A stretch of 64,000 bases of DNA. Origin: Cinnamomum chago (Eukaryota > Streptophyta > Magnoliopsida > Laurales > Lauraceae). Numbering within the stretch: the stretch's first letter is position 1; each line of letters begins with the position of its first letter. The notes beneath the pieces were generated by a model, which worked only from the letters and a program-made list of their open reading frames with translations, was not told the origin of the DNA and made no database searches. A program made the translations under genes and the position numbers. Of the stretch, positions 48,134-60,285 are shown in pieces. The DNA lies in the NCBI GenBank assembly GCA_038049695.1, contig CP142452.1:93255501-93319500 (forward strand), given 5' to 3'.

Positions 48134-51100
48134 TTCATGTACAGTCTATCCATTTGTTTTTCTGGCATGTACTTTTATATGAGATACGTCTATGCTCCAG
48201 GAAGAGCGAGTTTATGACAACGTCTTCGATCCATAGCAAAGAGATTATGAGTCTTGAAACTATGACATTTTTTTTTTCTTTTATTTTGCAGATAGCTCGT
48301 GCTGATATTTCTCAGCTGTCCAAAACTATTGACTCTGGTTTTGTCCCTGTAAGTTTGATTTAGTTTGTATAAAATCAATTTGCTAGTCCATTTCAATCAT
48401 TAACTTTTGATTTGATGTTCTAGGCAACTTTGATTTCTTTATTTATTTATTTTTCTTTTGTTTTTGTGTTACATGGTGGCTTTTTTGTTGAATAATCCAT
48501 TTTAAGAAGAGGGCTCTTTATTCCAACATCAGTGTCCATTTTACACCTCTTGGTATTATATTTCAACACCATTGCTTGTGAGGTTTCAAAACTGCAGCTG
48601 ATTTATGAAAGTCTTGGACTCAATTCTTCTCAACGCATTTTGAACAATGAATATATAGAACGGATCATGTGTAGAATTATACACATTATTGATTCTTGAT
48701 ATTTTTTGGCAATGTCATACCTCAGCTTGAGGTGATTGGCATCTTGCACAATGCCGTATGACATTTGCACCATTCCTTCTGTCAAGCAAGCACAGGGAAA
48801 GAAAGGAATTTGACAATATTAATAATCAAATCTCACTTAAGATGCACCGCATCTAGCCAATAAAACAATTCTCATTTCAGCCTAATAAATTTAACAGCTC
48901 TGGTGTGATTAATTCTACATGAACTGTTTGTTCCATGGCTACTGCATACTCAATAGAATCAGATAAATTTGTAATAACATTAATAAAAATTGCATAATCA
49001 TACTTATTAGAAAGGCAAAGTTAATGATTTTGTATTTGTAAATACCAAAGCCCAATGGTTATACTAGTACTAATGCTACTAATGCTAATTATTGGATTTT
49101 ACAAATCATAATTAGTTATAAAATAATTTGTACTAATAATAGTGCAATACTATCAATTCACTAACTACAATACTATATTCTGATAAGAAATATTAGTTAC
49201 CAATAAAAAAAAAAGTATGCAGTGGAAAATGACCCAATAATTGTGAGAAAGGAAGTGACACTAATGCCTCTTAGTACAAACTTTTAGCTGTTTTTCTGAC
49301 ACTCGAGCTGTTTCAGCCAATGTTGAAAAAAGAAAAAAACTTGCCTCACAGTTGCAGATTCTTTATCCTGAATTTTACCATTTAAAGAAAAATAGCAAAC
49401 AAACATATTTTCATCACTCATGCAAGTTAAGTGCAGAACCCAGAAGAATAAATGTGTCCAGCCTGAGCTTGTTATTGTTGATTTTAATCTTGGAAACTTG
49501 GTAGCTTAGCACAGTGAAAGAGACATCTTGATAACTCTTTGCTTTTCTAGGTTTTGCATGGAGATGCAGTGTTTGACGACCTACAGGTTCATTCTATTTA
49601 ACTTGATAAGTTCCTGAGTATATTTTTACTTGTTTGAAGGAGATTAGGTCGTAGTGTGGCAATTTACAGCAGTGCAAGTTAGCCGAATGGTCACTTAATC
49701 ATTTTTTACCAAGTGATTGCTGCTATATTTTGTTATCCGTTACTGACTGTACACTGGGTTAAGTGAGCAGGGTTGCACCATTTTGAGTGGCGATGTGATT
49801 ATACGCCATCTTGCTCAGCTGCTTCGCCCCAAATATGTTGTCTTCCTTGTATCCATTGTTTTGGTTATCATATATGTTTTTGACAGTAATTGCTGATATT
49901 ATTTTCCTTGTATTTGACAATCACTTGGTTTAATCATTGTGCTGGTCTGAATGTGCTGAACCATTTTTTCATGCTTTCCTTTATATTGAACAAAATAGAC
50001 TGATGTTTTAGGAGTATACGATCGGCCTCCACAAGACTCTAATGCAGTGCTGTTAAGAGAAATTGGTGAGCATGGACATGCACAGCAATTTAAGTCACAT
50101 GCTTCTCCAATTTTTTCTTACTTAAATTTTCCTTTTCACCTTGCCATTTCACATAGGTGCTGGCTTTTCAACTGGCCTATCTTGTTATGATTTTACTTTT
50201 TAGGAGTTGGGATTACAATGGTCCTGGTAGAACTGATTTCAAGTTTCAAACTGTCACAGCTGTAGGTGAAGATGGGAGCTGGTCAATTGTGAAACCCATA
50301 CTCGAGACTAATAAAGGTGGAGCTTTACTTTCATTTGCACATTGTCCTTTTTCTATAATTTTTCTATGGAAAAATTCCACTGACAAGTGACACTAAGAGA
50401 TGGTTCAGTCTATCTCCACCTTTTGTACATTGCATATGGCATGTCTGTATAGTGATGCAAGCCATATATCGAATGGGTGCCACCTATGATTAGCCAATAG
50501 CTAAAACCTTGCATCAGTTGAGTTCCCTTATAATCAATTCATTAGTGGGATGTCAAACCATTCCTATTTTTGTCTTTCTAGGGGACATGTTCTCCTATGA
50601 CTACTGCAAATACAGTCCAGCACTGTGGGGCCCCCTTGGGCCACCTTTCTACGCAGCCCCTTTGATACTCTTTTCATCCTATGATCCAACATCGGGCCCA
50701 ATTTGACACTCATTGAACCTTCACTCACCGTTGGATCGAATCTCAAAAAAATCAAGGTTAAGATGCCATTAAACCATGATTCAAAATAACGGCCATTACC
50801 GTTACATAACGGCCGTTATGTAACGGTAATAGCCATTACCGTTACGTTAAATTGAATATAACGGCCGCGATCAAAATTGGATAAAAAAATCGCCAAAAAA
50901 AGGGTCCATAACGGCCGTTATTTTGAATGGTAACAGCCATTACCGTTACGTTAAATTGAATATAACGGCCGCGATACAAAACGGGATAAAAAATGGCCAA
51001 AAAAGGGTCCATAACGGCTATTATTTTGAATATAACGGTCGTACCGTTATAATGGAAAACAACGGCCGTTATAACACCCGACAGGAATTTTTTTTAAAAA

Positions 51101-51987
51101 CATTCCTTTTGGCCTTCTTCTTTCACTTTTTTGTGTTTCTTCTCTGAGAACTTCCTAAGGCTTCCTAAGGCCTGCTACAACTTCTAAGGCATAGAGGAGC
51201 ACCTAAAAGCTTAGATCTAAGCTACTTTTGGGTGGATTTTTATGTGGGGAAAACTTATGATATTTCAGCTTATTTTAGTATATACATCGATACAACAATG
51301 ATATGGGATGTTATAACTTGAGGGGACCGTTATTTTGCTTTAAAGTATCCACTAATGGAAAAAAAAAAATATTAGTTTCTATCATTTTATAATATTCCGG
51401 ATTTTTGGGACATTTTTTCGGATTTTTTTTTGTCAAATAAAAATTCGCTCCGTGATGGGCCGTGATGACCGTGAACCGAGATTTTAAACCATGCATTAAA
51501 CTAGTAAAGCCAATTTCAGTGTCTTTTGGATATTTCAGCAAAGCATTCTCATCCATCTTGATGGTGTCTCAACAGTTGAAATCACGGTGGCATCTCACGA
51601 TACAACTGGGGGGATGGCAACCAAAATATCAGAAGCAGCGATGATAGCAAAACTTGGAATCGATGTCTACATAGTGATGGTAAGAATAGTTCGAGTTACC
51701 CAATTATGGCTTTGGGTGCGTGTCATACACCTTTTTACTTAAAATTGCAGTGTCACGCTTTCTTGTGACACCCATTTTGAAGTGTCTTGGGTAACAGATG
51801 GAATATCTGCAATTTGATGATACCAACTCTCAATCAACATATAGGTAGTAAGCTCACTCCTTGTTATATACAGGCAGGTACCAGTCACTCTTTGAGAGCT
51901 CTTACAGGGGAGATAACCAGGTCCATTCCTGATGACTGGCGTGGAACAGTTATTCGATTCTCCAAACAGACCAATGCAACTGATTAA
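42709..51987 (+). CDS. IPK: Isopentenyl phosphate kinase, 12 exons
   Basis: IPK phosphorylates isopentenyl (and dimethylallyl) monophosphate with ATP to the diphosphate, feeding isoprenoid synthesis. It is an amino-acid-kinase-fold enzyme thought to be cytosolic in plants. Exons by splice sites and homology recalled from plant IPK: 42709-42829, 43804-44031, 44688-44785, 45682-45724, 47769-47830, 48292-48348, 49551-49586, 49771-49848, 49999-50065, 50260-50316, 51576-51679, 51874-51987. They total 1065 nt and give 354 aa in one frame. Motifs: nucleotide-loop CIVKLGGAAIT (Lys39), VHGAGSFGHFQASRSGVHKG with the likely catalytic His121, LTDVLGVYDRPP (242-252), and HDTTGGMATKISEA with Lys299. All introns are GT-AG. 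The N-terminal 30 residues are Gln/Glu-rich and poorly conserved. Residue 317 at the exon 11 end is Met where relatives have Lys. Introns hold a MITE and a hAT element. It looks functional. Confidence 0.93.
43174..43265. mobile_element. SINE-like remnant in IPK intron 1
   Basis: CATCATCATCTTAGCCTC, CCCATTGATCTGGGGGGTCAG and CTATATAAGTGA resemble a dispersed plant SINE type with the pattern ATCATC..AAGCC..CCCAA..TTGGGGTCGGCTA. No target duplication was established. It could be a decayed fragment. Confidence 0.35.
46413..46700. repeat. 145-bp tandem duplication in IPK intron 4
   Basis: GGGTGACAGATAGCTTTATGG starts both copies (46413 and 46558). The copies are nearly identical, so the duplication is recent. 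A (GA)n tract follows at about 46840-46893 in the same intron. Confidence 0.85.
47939..48089. mobile_element. Palindromic MITE in IPK intron 5, within (TA)n
   Basis: GGGAGGTGCTCTTGTGAGAG on the left pairs with CTCTCACAAGAGTACCTCCC on the right. The arms are about 63 bp each with few mismatches, and the centre is about 25 bp. TA dinucleotide runs flank both sides (47920-47938 and 48090-48130), consistent with TA target choice as in Tc1/mariner-like MITEs, though the repeat hides any duplication. The inverted IPK copy begins about 45 bp to the right. Confidence 0.8.
50775..51493. mobile_element. hAT-type non-autonomous element in IPK intron 10
   Basis: Perfect 8-bp duplications CATTAAAC (50767-50774 and 51494-51501) flank inverted ends CATGATTCAAAAT and ATTTTAAACCATG. 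The left part holds a 105-bp unit in tandem (GCCATTACCGTTACGTTAAA at about 50831 and 50936) and several perfect palindromes of the ATAACGGCCGTTAT type. The interior has no transposase. The pseudogene intron carries the empty site, so insertion followed the IPK duplication. Confidence 0.88.
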
Positions 51988-53232
51988 CCCTTTGGAATGG
52001 AAAGATAGAATTGTTTTCTTTACCAACCTCTACAAGTGACCTGATTAATCATTGCAAAACTGAATCATGATATGAATGTATGATTGGTGATTTTATAGTA
52101 CAATACAAAAAAAATTTCAAAAAGCGTGAATCGTATTATTCTCACCGACCACGCCATATAATTTTTCTCCCCTATTTTTAGGTAAGCTGTATGAGCATGT
52201 GCAAGCAAAGCTTTGGTTGTATAGGAGCTCTGCTTATGTGATTGTGTACCCATCATGACATATATATATATATATATTTTTTATTTTTGCATGTAGATTT
52301 TTAGCATTATGATGAATTTTTTTCCATGCTTCTACATCTTACTAAGGGTTCCATGGCTTTTGTTTCTCCCCTTGTTACAACTTCCTTGCCTTATCCTAAA
52401 TGTCAGCCTCGGAAGGAGTATGGTTTCGTATTCATCAACCTACATAAAAATCTTGATGTGCCCATTCCATCAATGTGGGCCCACTGGTTGATTGTTGAGG
52501 TCATTGATTGATGAAGCTCTTCTGAAATGCCACAGTAGATATTCAAAATAAAAAAAACTCAAGCTTTCGCGTGTTCATGCTTAACTTGTTAGAGGTGTTA
52601 GGAAATGGGTTTAAATTTTGAGTTTGATAGTGATCTCATGATCGGGCAGGCTATGGTCGTGCCATTCTTGCTTTGGTAAGACAATCAAACATCCCCTCTC
52701 CACCCATTCATCCCAGCATCAGGATCTTAACATTTTTAGTCGTTATGATCGTATGCTATGCTTTTGAAAGAGATCATGATAGTTCTGATCTAGTGGGTCA
52801 TTAACATTGATAGAATAAAAAAGAGAGAGATATTTTGGCGATGATCATTAATAAAGCATGAATGGCATTTTGGCAGGATATCAATCAAGATCAAGAGGTT
52901 TAATTCGAGAGGACAAATTTCACCCTCATTTCTTAAAAGTCTTGAGGTAAATGTAAAAGATGTTTAACATCTTAGTCTACCAATTGAGAAATATATAGTC
53001 TGGATCACTTGCCCATAGACTCCATTTCTCATAGAATGTTCGCCTTCAAATTGAACGCATCTTAATGAATAATGAAGGCAATGTATTTCTTGACTATTCC
53101 ATTTAGCTTCACCAAATCCATCAACAAAGTCAACATTAGAGGCCTCAAAAGCCGATACAGATGATAAGCACTAGTCTCCAAATGAAGATCTCTTTTTAGC
53201 GGAAAGTGGGACTAGTGCCTTTGAAATTAGTT
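51988..53232. other. IPK 3' flank, no further gene seen
   Basis: This is 3' UTR and downstream DNA, AT-rich, with a (TA)n run at about 52258-52278. No coding region is supported. The inverted copy lacks this part, with its break points at about 51972 and 53233. Confidence 0.5.
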
Positions 53233-54226
53233 GGTACATCTGTCTCTCAACTAATTCCGTGTCATGTGGACCATATAAAAAAAAAATTGCTATTGGAGGG
53301 TTCCAACTCTTTGGGCTAGTCTAATCCCTCAGAGCCTAGAGAAAAGCCGAGTAAATTCACCTGTAGCTTCAGTGTGGTAATGCAGTTTCAAACCTACAAC
53401 CTCCGGGTGCAAACTGTAGCGTAATTCATCCATGGTTCGTCCTTCCTGATAGCCCTCATGAATGGAGTGGATCATTCTTAAACGTGTGATATGTTCTGCT
53501 AATGGGTACTGTTGAAATAATAATCATTGTCAAAATAAATTTTATGAAAAAATATAGCTTAAAGAAACGATTGCAATTTAGTTTGAATGATGATTATTAT
53601 TCATATTAGTGTCCATTAGTGAGTGTAAAAGGGAGTTGAATTTGTCATAGGGTGTCTCAAAGCGGTGGTAAGCCTCTTGTAAGTGCTTAAATCTTACGGA
53701 TTTGATTAGGTGAGTATGAAACTCGTAATATGTTGTTAAGCTTCTTTGGGGAAGATGGATTGCCTTAAAACCTAAATGGGAAGGAGAAATAGATATAAGA
53801 GGTCCTGACTGTCATCAGCCGAAGGCTCTCCGATGCCTGAGTTAGTGCTATCACTGAATAAAGGATGAAGAAGAAAGGTAAGTATGCTTGTATTGTGTTG
53901 CATGGCAAGGCATTATGTTGCATTATCTTGGGTACCTGAGAAGGGGTTCTTACCCTTGTATATATAGATGAAAGTCTCCCCTGGCGCTCCTTTAGTGGGG
54001 GTAGGTGGAGATACTGTCCGGTCAAATCATGAAATGACCTCTCGTATCATTACGGATGTGATCGTTTGATAAAGACAAGCCCTTATCATTATCGTGCGCC
54101 TATCTTTTCTGTCAGCATGTTCTACAACGTAGCCGTAGCTTTATGGAAGTATAATCATGGTTTAGTGCTCATCTCTGTGGTCGTATCGAACTGAAGATGA
54201 TACCGAAACTAGATTTGGAGGCATCC

Positions 54227-57200
54227 TGTGAGGCCCCACCCTTTGTGGGCCCTCTAATTGCTATTTTATATGCTAATTATTGCTAGTTTATACTAATTAA
54301 TACTAATTATTGCTAATTACTAGCTAATTGTGCTAATTAGGGGTTAATCAGAGTGATTAGTTAGATTTTCCTAAGTTATAGCTAGATTAGTTTAGTTGAG
54401 TTAGTGTTGTGGTTAGTAGGGTGTTTTTGTTAATCTTAGGGTTTGATTAGTGTAGATAGGTCCTTAGTATGATTTTTAGTTTGTTATAAGGGGTTTAGTG
54501 CAAAAATGGTGCTTCTCTAGAACCTCCTAGCCCAAGTCCAAAAATACCCCTAACCCTAATTATATGTAACCCAAAAGGGCATCCCAGTCATTAGCCCTCC
54601 CCCAAAATCTATAAATTGGCACATTTCCTCAAACCCTAAGCTACAATTCCCATTTCATTCTTCTCTTCCAGCCACTGTTACTGTGATTTCTCCCTTGGAG
54701 CTGCTACAACTGCAACTTCTTCATTTCTCTCTCCTTTCTCTCTCATTTTCCCTCCTTCTAAACGACTGTTGCTGCTACTACTTCTCCTTCTTTTCCGTTG
54801 AGCTGTGAGTGTGGACTGTTGTGCTGGGAAAAACTATTTAGGAGCTACTGCTACTGCTGTGTCTTCTTCTTCTTCATTTCAGCTAGGATTTTCTCTTCTC
54901 TTCTCTATCTCTACAATCCACATTTCACAAAGGCAAGTGCACTTACTCCTAGCTTAGAACATGTGTTTCATTCCTTGATTTCTGTAGTTTCAGTTCATGA
55001 ATGTTATTGATTAAGTCTTAAAAAAAACTACTTGAGCTCAGTTGTTTTGTGTTGGATGGATTGGCCATTGACGAATGGGGGTCTCACCCCCCATTTGGAA
55101 GATCAATGGGTCCATATGGTGATGGATTGATGGGCATTGGAGTTATTTGATGTTTGGAGATGATTTGGTGAAGTTTGGGACTGATTGGAAGTGATTTGGT
55201 GGAAAAACGGGTTGAAATGGAGAAAACCTGAAAACTGGTCTCAGTGCATGGCCGAGCTCAGTGCATGGCCGAGACCAGTGCATGGCCGAGACCAGTGCAG
55301 GACCGAGCTCAGTGCAGGACCGAGCTCAGTGCATGGCCGAGACCAGTGTTGGCCGAGCTCAGTGCTGGACCGAGCTCAGTGACTGGAATTTCATGGAAAA
55401 AGATGACCTGATACTTAGGATTTACAGTAGAAAATGTTTAAAGCTGGGACATCCATCTTTCTAGGGTTTTTGGTGTATGCGGTCAATCACCCAGGCCAGG
55501 AGGTTGACCGGACACGCTGGGAACCTTTAGAAACGAAACAAGTCTTCCAAGAGGCCTGATTCAGATTATTCAGTGCACTCGGTTGATCCACCAGGCCAGG
55601 GGGTCAACCGAGCACACTACACATCAGGCCCACTTGGGAAACTCTGATTTTCCAGTTTTCAACATTTAGGAGTTGTGATCAGTTGTGGGGCCCATTGACC
55701 ATCCAAATGAGCGTTTATCAATGTTCTAAGCCCGAGTCAACGGTTTGGCTCAACCTTGACTCGCGGGGTCCACTGTTTAGGGTTTTGGTTGTTAATTTAA
55801 GATGATTCGACCTCTAAGAGTTATCAATTATGTCTGTAACCACCTAAGCACCAAACACAGTATTATATGGCGTCAATGGCTTCGTTTAGAGATCAAATTA
55901 CCAGAGATAGACCTGAACCTAACGTGGCCCATTACCTAGGATTGGACCGTTGTATTTCCCTATTGATTCTCATGTTGAAGTTCACACTTCACCTTATTTA
56001 ATGCTGTCATTCTTAGATCTTTAGAATAGCTGTTAACTGTTAATTAATGGTAATTGGAGGACCTAAACCTAGGATATCTTAGAGGTGACCTGTGAGTATG
56101 ATTTGGAGATCACTGACCCGTGTCTGTGTCTAGGCGGGCCCTTATTGGGCCTAAGTATGGGATGTGTACCTTTAGATGAAAGAGGTAGTTTATATTTGGA
56201 ATTTTAGTCATGATGGATTGAATGAACTGGTTATCAGTAGTAAATGGATGTGTTGCCTCGTTTGGACGATTTTAGACCAGGCCACGGATTTGATGGGCCT
56301 TGGTATGGATTCAACGAGTGGGCTTGGACTTCGAATATAATCCATAGACTGATTGATGTACAGACCTCGTAGAGACTTGGATAGGACCTTGTTCACGCAA
56401 GGCAAAGCCTAGACAGACACAGACCCCTAGAGTTATTTGTGAGTCGGCATTAACATTCACTCAGTTGACTTAAGCTCAGCCTGTGGACTGATCATCCCCG
56501 GTAGGAGCTATTTGAGAGTTGAGAAGCTATCATGATGAGCTATGTGGTTAAGACGGACGGTGTGATACCATGTCCGGTCTTGAGTGATGAGTGTGATGAG
56601 ATGATGAGTGGTTTGCGGGATTAGTAATTCCCAGCACTGATGAGATTTCCTCGCCGCAACTGTGTTCAGTATGGGAGGGCCGCGCATAATATCCCGCGGT
56701 ATTCCAGCTCGTGTGAATGTGCCATTTTGTAGTAGATTAGATATTTTATATTATCCTGATTCCTTATGATTATACTGCTCAACTGCCTAGTTCTTTACCT
56801 TGTCATTCTTTAAGTTATTTACTCGTCTTTATTCCTTTGATATATATGTTCTATGTTAGTAGTATGCTGTGACTTGTCAGATCTTTTAGATCTGACCCTT
56901 CATTGGTGCTTAGGCCTTGACTCGGAGATCCCTGATGATGCACTAGCGCTTGTAGAGGCGCCGATCGCTGGAGAGTTCGCATGGGGCCCGGCCGACACGG
57001 ATGTCGAGCCGGAGGGCGGAGACTATTTACCAGGGTTTTGAGAGTCCTCTTTATTTTGGGTTTGAGAGGCAATTTTGTAATGAGTTGGGTAGAATTAAAT
57101 ATGTATTAACTTTTATTAACAACTGATACATTTTAAATTAGACTGTAGTTCTGCTCATACTTTACTTATATATCGATACCTATTGCTTCCGCTTACTTCT

Positions 57201-57363
57201 TATGCTTCCGCAATTTAACTGTTATTACTATATGGTTCAAAAAGTTTTAAATTGGACTTCACTGCGGCCTACGATCTTGGAAGTTCTCGAATTTTCCGGG
57301 AAGTAGCGCGCCAATTTCGGGTATTCGAACGAGTATATCGGTATCCGGAATTGGGGCGTTACA
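54227..57363 (+). mobile_element. Solo LTR B3 (3137 bp)
   Basis: TGTGAGGCCCCACCC to GGAATTGGGGCGTTACA with perfect CATCC duplications (54222-54226 and 57364-57368). TATA-like CTATAAATTGG lies near 54610 and AAAGGCAAGTGCAC near 54929. The proximal hairpin array of B1 and B2 is replaced by eight units of a 17-bp repeat (55242-55377), and degenerate distal pairs remain at about 55478-55615. The 45-codon acidic frame is present at 56907-57041. There are no gag/pol domains. Confidence 0.92.
55242..55377. repeat. 17-bp minisatellite in LTR B3
   Basis: Eight copies of CAGTGCATGGCCGAGCT and close variants (GACCGAG, GAGAC) lie head to tail, at the place where B1 and B2 have GGTCGACC hairpins. The unit keeps the CAGTG and CCGAG pieces of the hairpin arms but not the palindromic centre. 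Confidence 0.9.
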
Positions 57364-58189
57364 CATCCTGCCACTGTTGCCGAGGTATCTTATGTCGAGA
57401 TATAGGTGAGCCGGTACTCTTACCGAAACTAGCTCAAACTTGAGTTAGCTGGCACTGGTGCCGAACTGGATGTATCTCGGCATTATTGTCGAGCTTGGAT
57501 ACCGAGATTAGGATAAACTGAGTCGGTACTATTACCGAAATTAGCGTAATTATGCTTTTAGAGACACCCCCCCGCAAAAAAAAAATATCTGTACAACTAT
57601 TATGTAGTTTACTTCAATTATAGCCTTATTTAGAACAATAACCATTTTCAAACAAACTGCTCTTTTGAAATTGCATAAGTGTTTTTTTTTTTTTTTTTTA
57701 AGATTTCCTACTGACGCCTTTTCACATCATTATGGCAGCCAGGAAGATTTTCTTCCCAGTATTTTAGGATAGTAGAATTTCTCTTGATTTGCCTCCATTT
57801 TTTTGTTATTTTTTGCCCCCCTTGCCCTGAACGTGACAATGACAAGGTGCCAAATAAAATTGACATTGTCTTTTGTTGACTGTAATGAAGTGCTGAGAGA
57901 GAGAGAGCGGGGTAGGCCGTCAAAAAGAATGGTAGGGTGTCAAGAAATTGGAAATTTCTCCATTGAACTAGCAACAGATGTCAACGTAAGCTCTTCTCAT
58001 ATGGCGTCAGTGACTCTTTATAGAGCTAGCCTTTCAAGTTTTGAGACTAACTTGCCTAACATAGACCAACTTATGATCAATCGTTGATCAATTTTTCCCT
58101 ATTCATTTTTTATCTTCTGGGTGTCAGAATTTTTTAATTTTTTTTATAGACCCTTTTTACGTACTCCTTTTTTTTATAACGCATGTTCA

Positions 58190-58345
58190 GGCATTTGGGC
58201 TAGAATAATTCCTACGGATACAGTAGAGAAAGCCGGGTAAAATTTTCCGGTGGCCCTAGTATAATAGTATAGTATCAAACCCACAATCTCCATATATAAA
58301 CCGCAGTTCTAAGCCAAGTGAGCTGCCCTTCGGAGTGCCCTTTTC
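58190..58345. repeat. Dispersed SINE-like repeat, second partial copy at about 53315-53420
   Basis: Both places share GGGCTAG, then GAGAAA-GCCG-GTAAA, then GTATCAAACCCACAATCTCC (TTTCAAACCTACAACCTCC at 53385). The last motif is box-B-like. The left arm of the inverted duplication lacks both copies. A tRNA-derived origin is a guess. Confidence 0.35.
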
Positions 58346-58379
58346 ACATACTCGGACCTTCCAATACCTTACTTCCAAG

Positions 58380-58796
58380 ATTTGTATGCAGTTAGGTTTG
58401 TACCATAAACATGCTTGTCATATACAAAAGAAATATCAGACTCATACATGTGCGGTGCACTTTGTGAATATCCAAATTGTTTCAAATATTTTGGCCAGTC
58501 ACATTAACTAGTTTTGTAACAAATAAAATAGTAGTTTTTCATACAATGGAGACCACATAACATGTACCAGTCAATTAGTACAAGATTGACTATTGGATTG
58601 GATGATTGGATCGGACGCATGAAAAATGCAGTTAAATTGTGCTTAATCAATTCGGTAATGAATGTAGCTGTAGTTGTACTGGAAATTCATACTACTACAC
58701 GAGAGCAAACTGCTCAACTAAAAACTCTTAATCACCCAAACGTAGGCTCCATTGCACAGAAAATCAATTTATTGATGGATATTGCTAATTAATGTT
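58380..58796. repeat. Duplicated block P, copy 2
   Basis: Direct counterpart of 2241-2646. It directly follows CTTCCAAG (58372-58379), the uninterrupted form of the hAT target site found as two half-sites at 2233 and 16646. Short open frames in it are not shared cleanly by copy 1. Confidence 0.85.
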
Positions 58797-60285
58797 TTAA
58801 TATTTATTTATTTTTTAATCTGATGATTGATAATGTTTCGTCCGGGGAAGAGCTCAAGCCTTCTGTGGGTAAAGAGGGCGTGCCATTTTTTACTCGTTCG
58901 AATGTATGAAAGATACAATCTATATATATATTATGTGGTCAATCTTATATAATCACTTCTTCACATGCAGGGATATTGTCACGAAGTTTGGGGTCCACTT
59001 GAGTATATGCTAATTAGTGTGGGCTTTGCAAATGAAAGGTATCGCCATTGATGAGCTTACAAAAATGCATGCCCATTGCCATTTGATATTATGACCATTA
59101 ATTTAAGGGCTTTAAAGTTTAACATTAATTCTTGGCATATTTTGCCACTTTTGATCACTCCATTATAGTGGATACACAATAGACAAGCATTTAATTGACT
59201 TTGGCATCAACTCCCAAAGTACAGTGTGTGGGGTTTGAATTGATCATAGGTGCGCCCCAGGATGGACATTCCTTTCTTGAAAAGAAAGAAGAAGTTGTCC
59301 ACTTAATCAATATATTTTATAGCAAACTCAGATGACTATTCAGGTGGAGGCATCATGCCATACGGTTGACCAGAACCTGACCTGTAAACCAGTCTAACAT
59401 TTGGAATGGTCTTATGTACAACCATGATCTGCGTGGTATCTCAATGGTGGGCCAGAGTGGCACAACAGTTCAAAGATCTAGCCTTTAATTGTGGGGCCCA
59501 GTTAAAATATTCTTTAATGGTGTGGATATCCCTGGAGTCTTTCACCCAACAGGTCTATCCCTCCCGGAGGTGTCCGCTAAATTCATACAAATGGACACTG
59601 ATTAGATTTGGGGCAGTTTTAAACACAAGATGCGGGCCACGCCCTATGCTTTTGGAGATAAAGTTGTTCATTATTCTTCCGTTTGGCATTAGAATCCTGT
59701 TGGAAAAGTATCGAATTTTATGAGGTTCATGCGTCTGGGATTCTTGTTGAATTGTGCCAACAAACGGTCAGAAAAGAGAAAAAAAAAAGTGGAGATACTG
59801 ATGTTATTATCATACGGTGAAATATTTAGATTTTTGGAATATTAGTGGAAATAGTTACCTTAAATAAGCCAATTAAAATTAAAATTAAAAACAATGTGAC
59901 TTTCTGTTAAAAACGGGTTTCATGTATTTTTTATAACTTTATTTTCAAAGTGTCGTTATTTTTATTGAGATATTCTCGTGATTATCTTTGTGATTTATAA
60001 GACAATCGCAGATATTAAAGGAAGTTATTGGTTTATGATAGTATTATTGTGATATTTTCAAAATCCCATGCTTGTTTAGGACAGTGTTCTTTATATTTTC
60101 TTTTAATGAAAAATGATCTCGCAATATCAAAAAAATGTCAAATTCATTTGTAACATATATGGCCTTTAAATCCTCAAGCGAACATTCGTTGTTTGGTTGC
60201 AAGCATTAGGAGATATGTTTTCGGAGCATTTAAAGAATTTCAAATGCTGTCTTTTAAAGTAAAATCTCAAAAGGGATTTAACTGG
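58797..60285. other. No gene recognised
   Basis: AT-rich intergenic DNA. Open frames around 59400-59720 have no recognisable motifs or codon pattern. No element termini were identified. Confidence 0.4.

Larger units (their letters stand above)
53678..57566. mobile_element. Unclassified LTR-like insertion hosting LTR B3
   Basis: The inverted arm shows the uninterrupted flank (AAGCCTCT joined to ATCTGTACAAC). Here TGTAAGTGCTTAAATC begins an insertion ending near AGAGACA (57566), with C- and A-runs before the flank resumes at about 57586. Its own sequence, without LTR B3, is about 750 bp. It has TG/CA ends and repeated TACCGAAA / CCGAGATT motifs. No target duplication is visible, so the class is uncertain. 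Confidence 0.5.
48134..58371 (+). repeat. IPK 3' half and flank, right-hand arm of the inverted duplication
   Basis: Partner of 16646-35612. Insertions present here but not in the left arm: the hAT element 50775-51493, the 53678-57566 insertion with LTR B3, and a SINE-like stretch at about 58190-58345. Insertions only in the left arm: the LINE nest and the Copia element. Both arms have therefore gained elements independently since duplication. Confidence 0.9.

Noticed and set aside
50165-50259. Alternative acceptor TTTTTAG at about 50203 for IPK exon 10
   Set aside because: Using it puts exon 10 out of frame; the acceptor at 50259 keeps IAVGEDGSW in frame as in other plant IPKs.
51739-52026. 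Minus-strand frame across IPK exon 12
   Set aside because: Antisense shadow of exons 11-12 and the intron; its twin at 27664 is the shadow of the pseudogene.
59406-59723. 105-codon open frame
   Set aside because: No recognisable motif, splice context or conservation with the duplicated regions.
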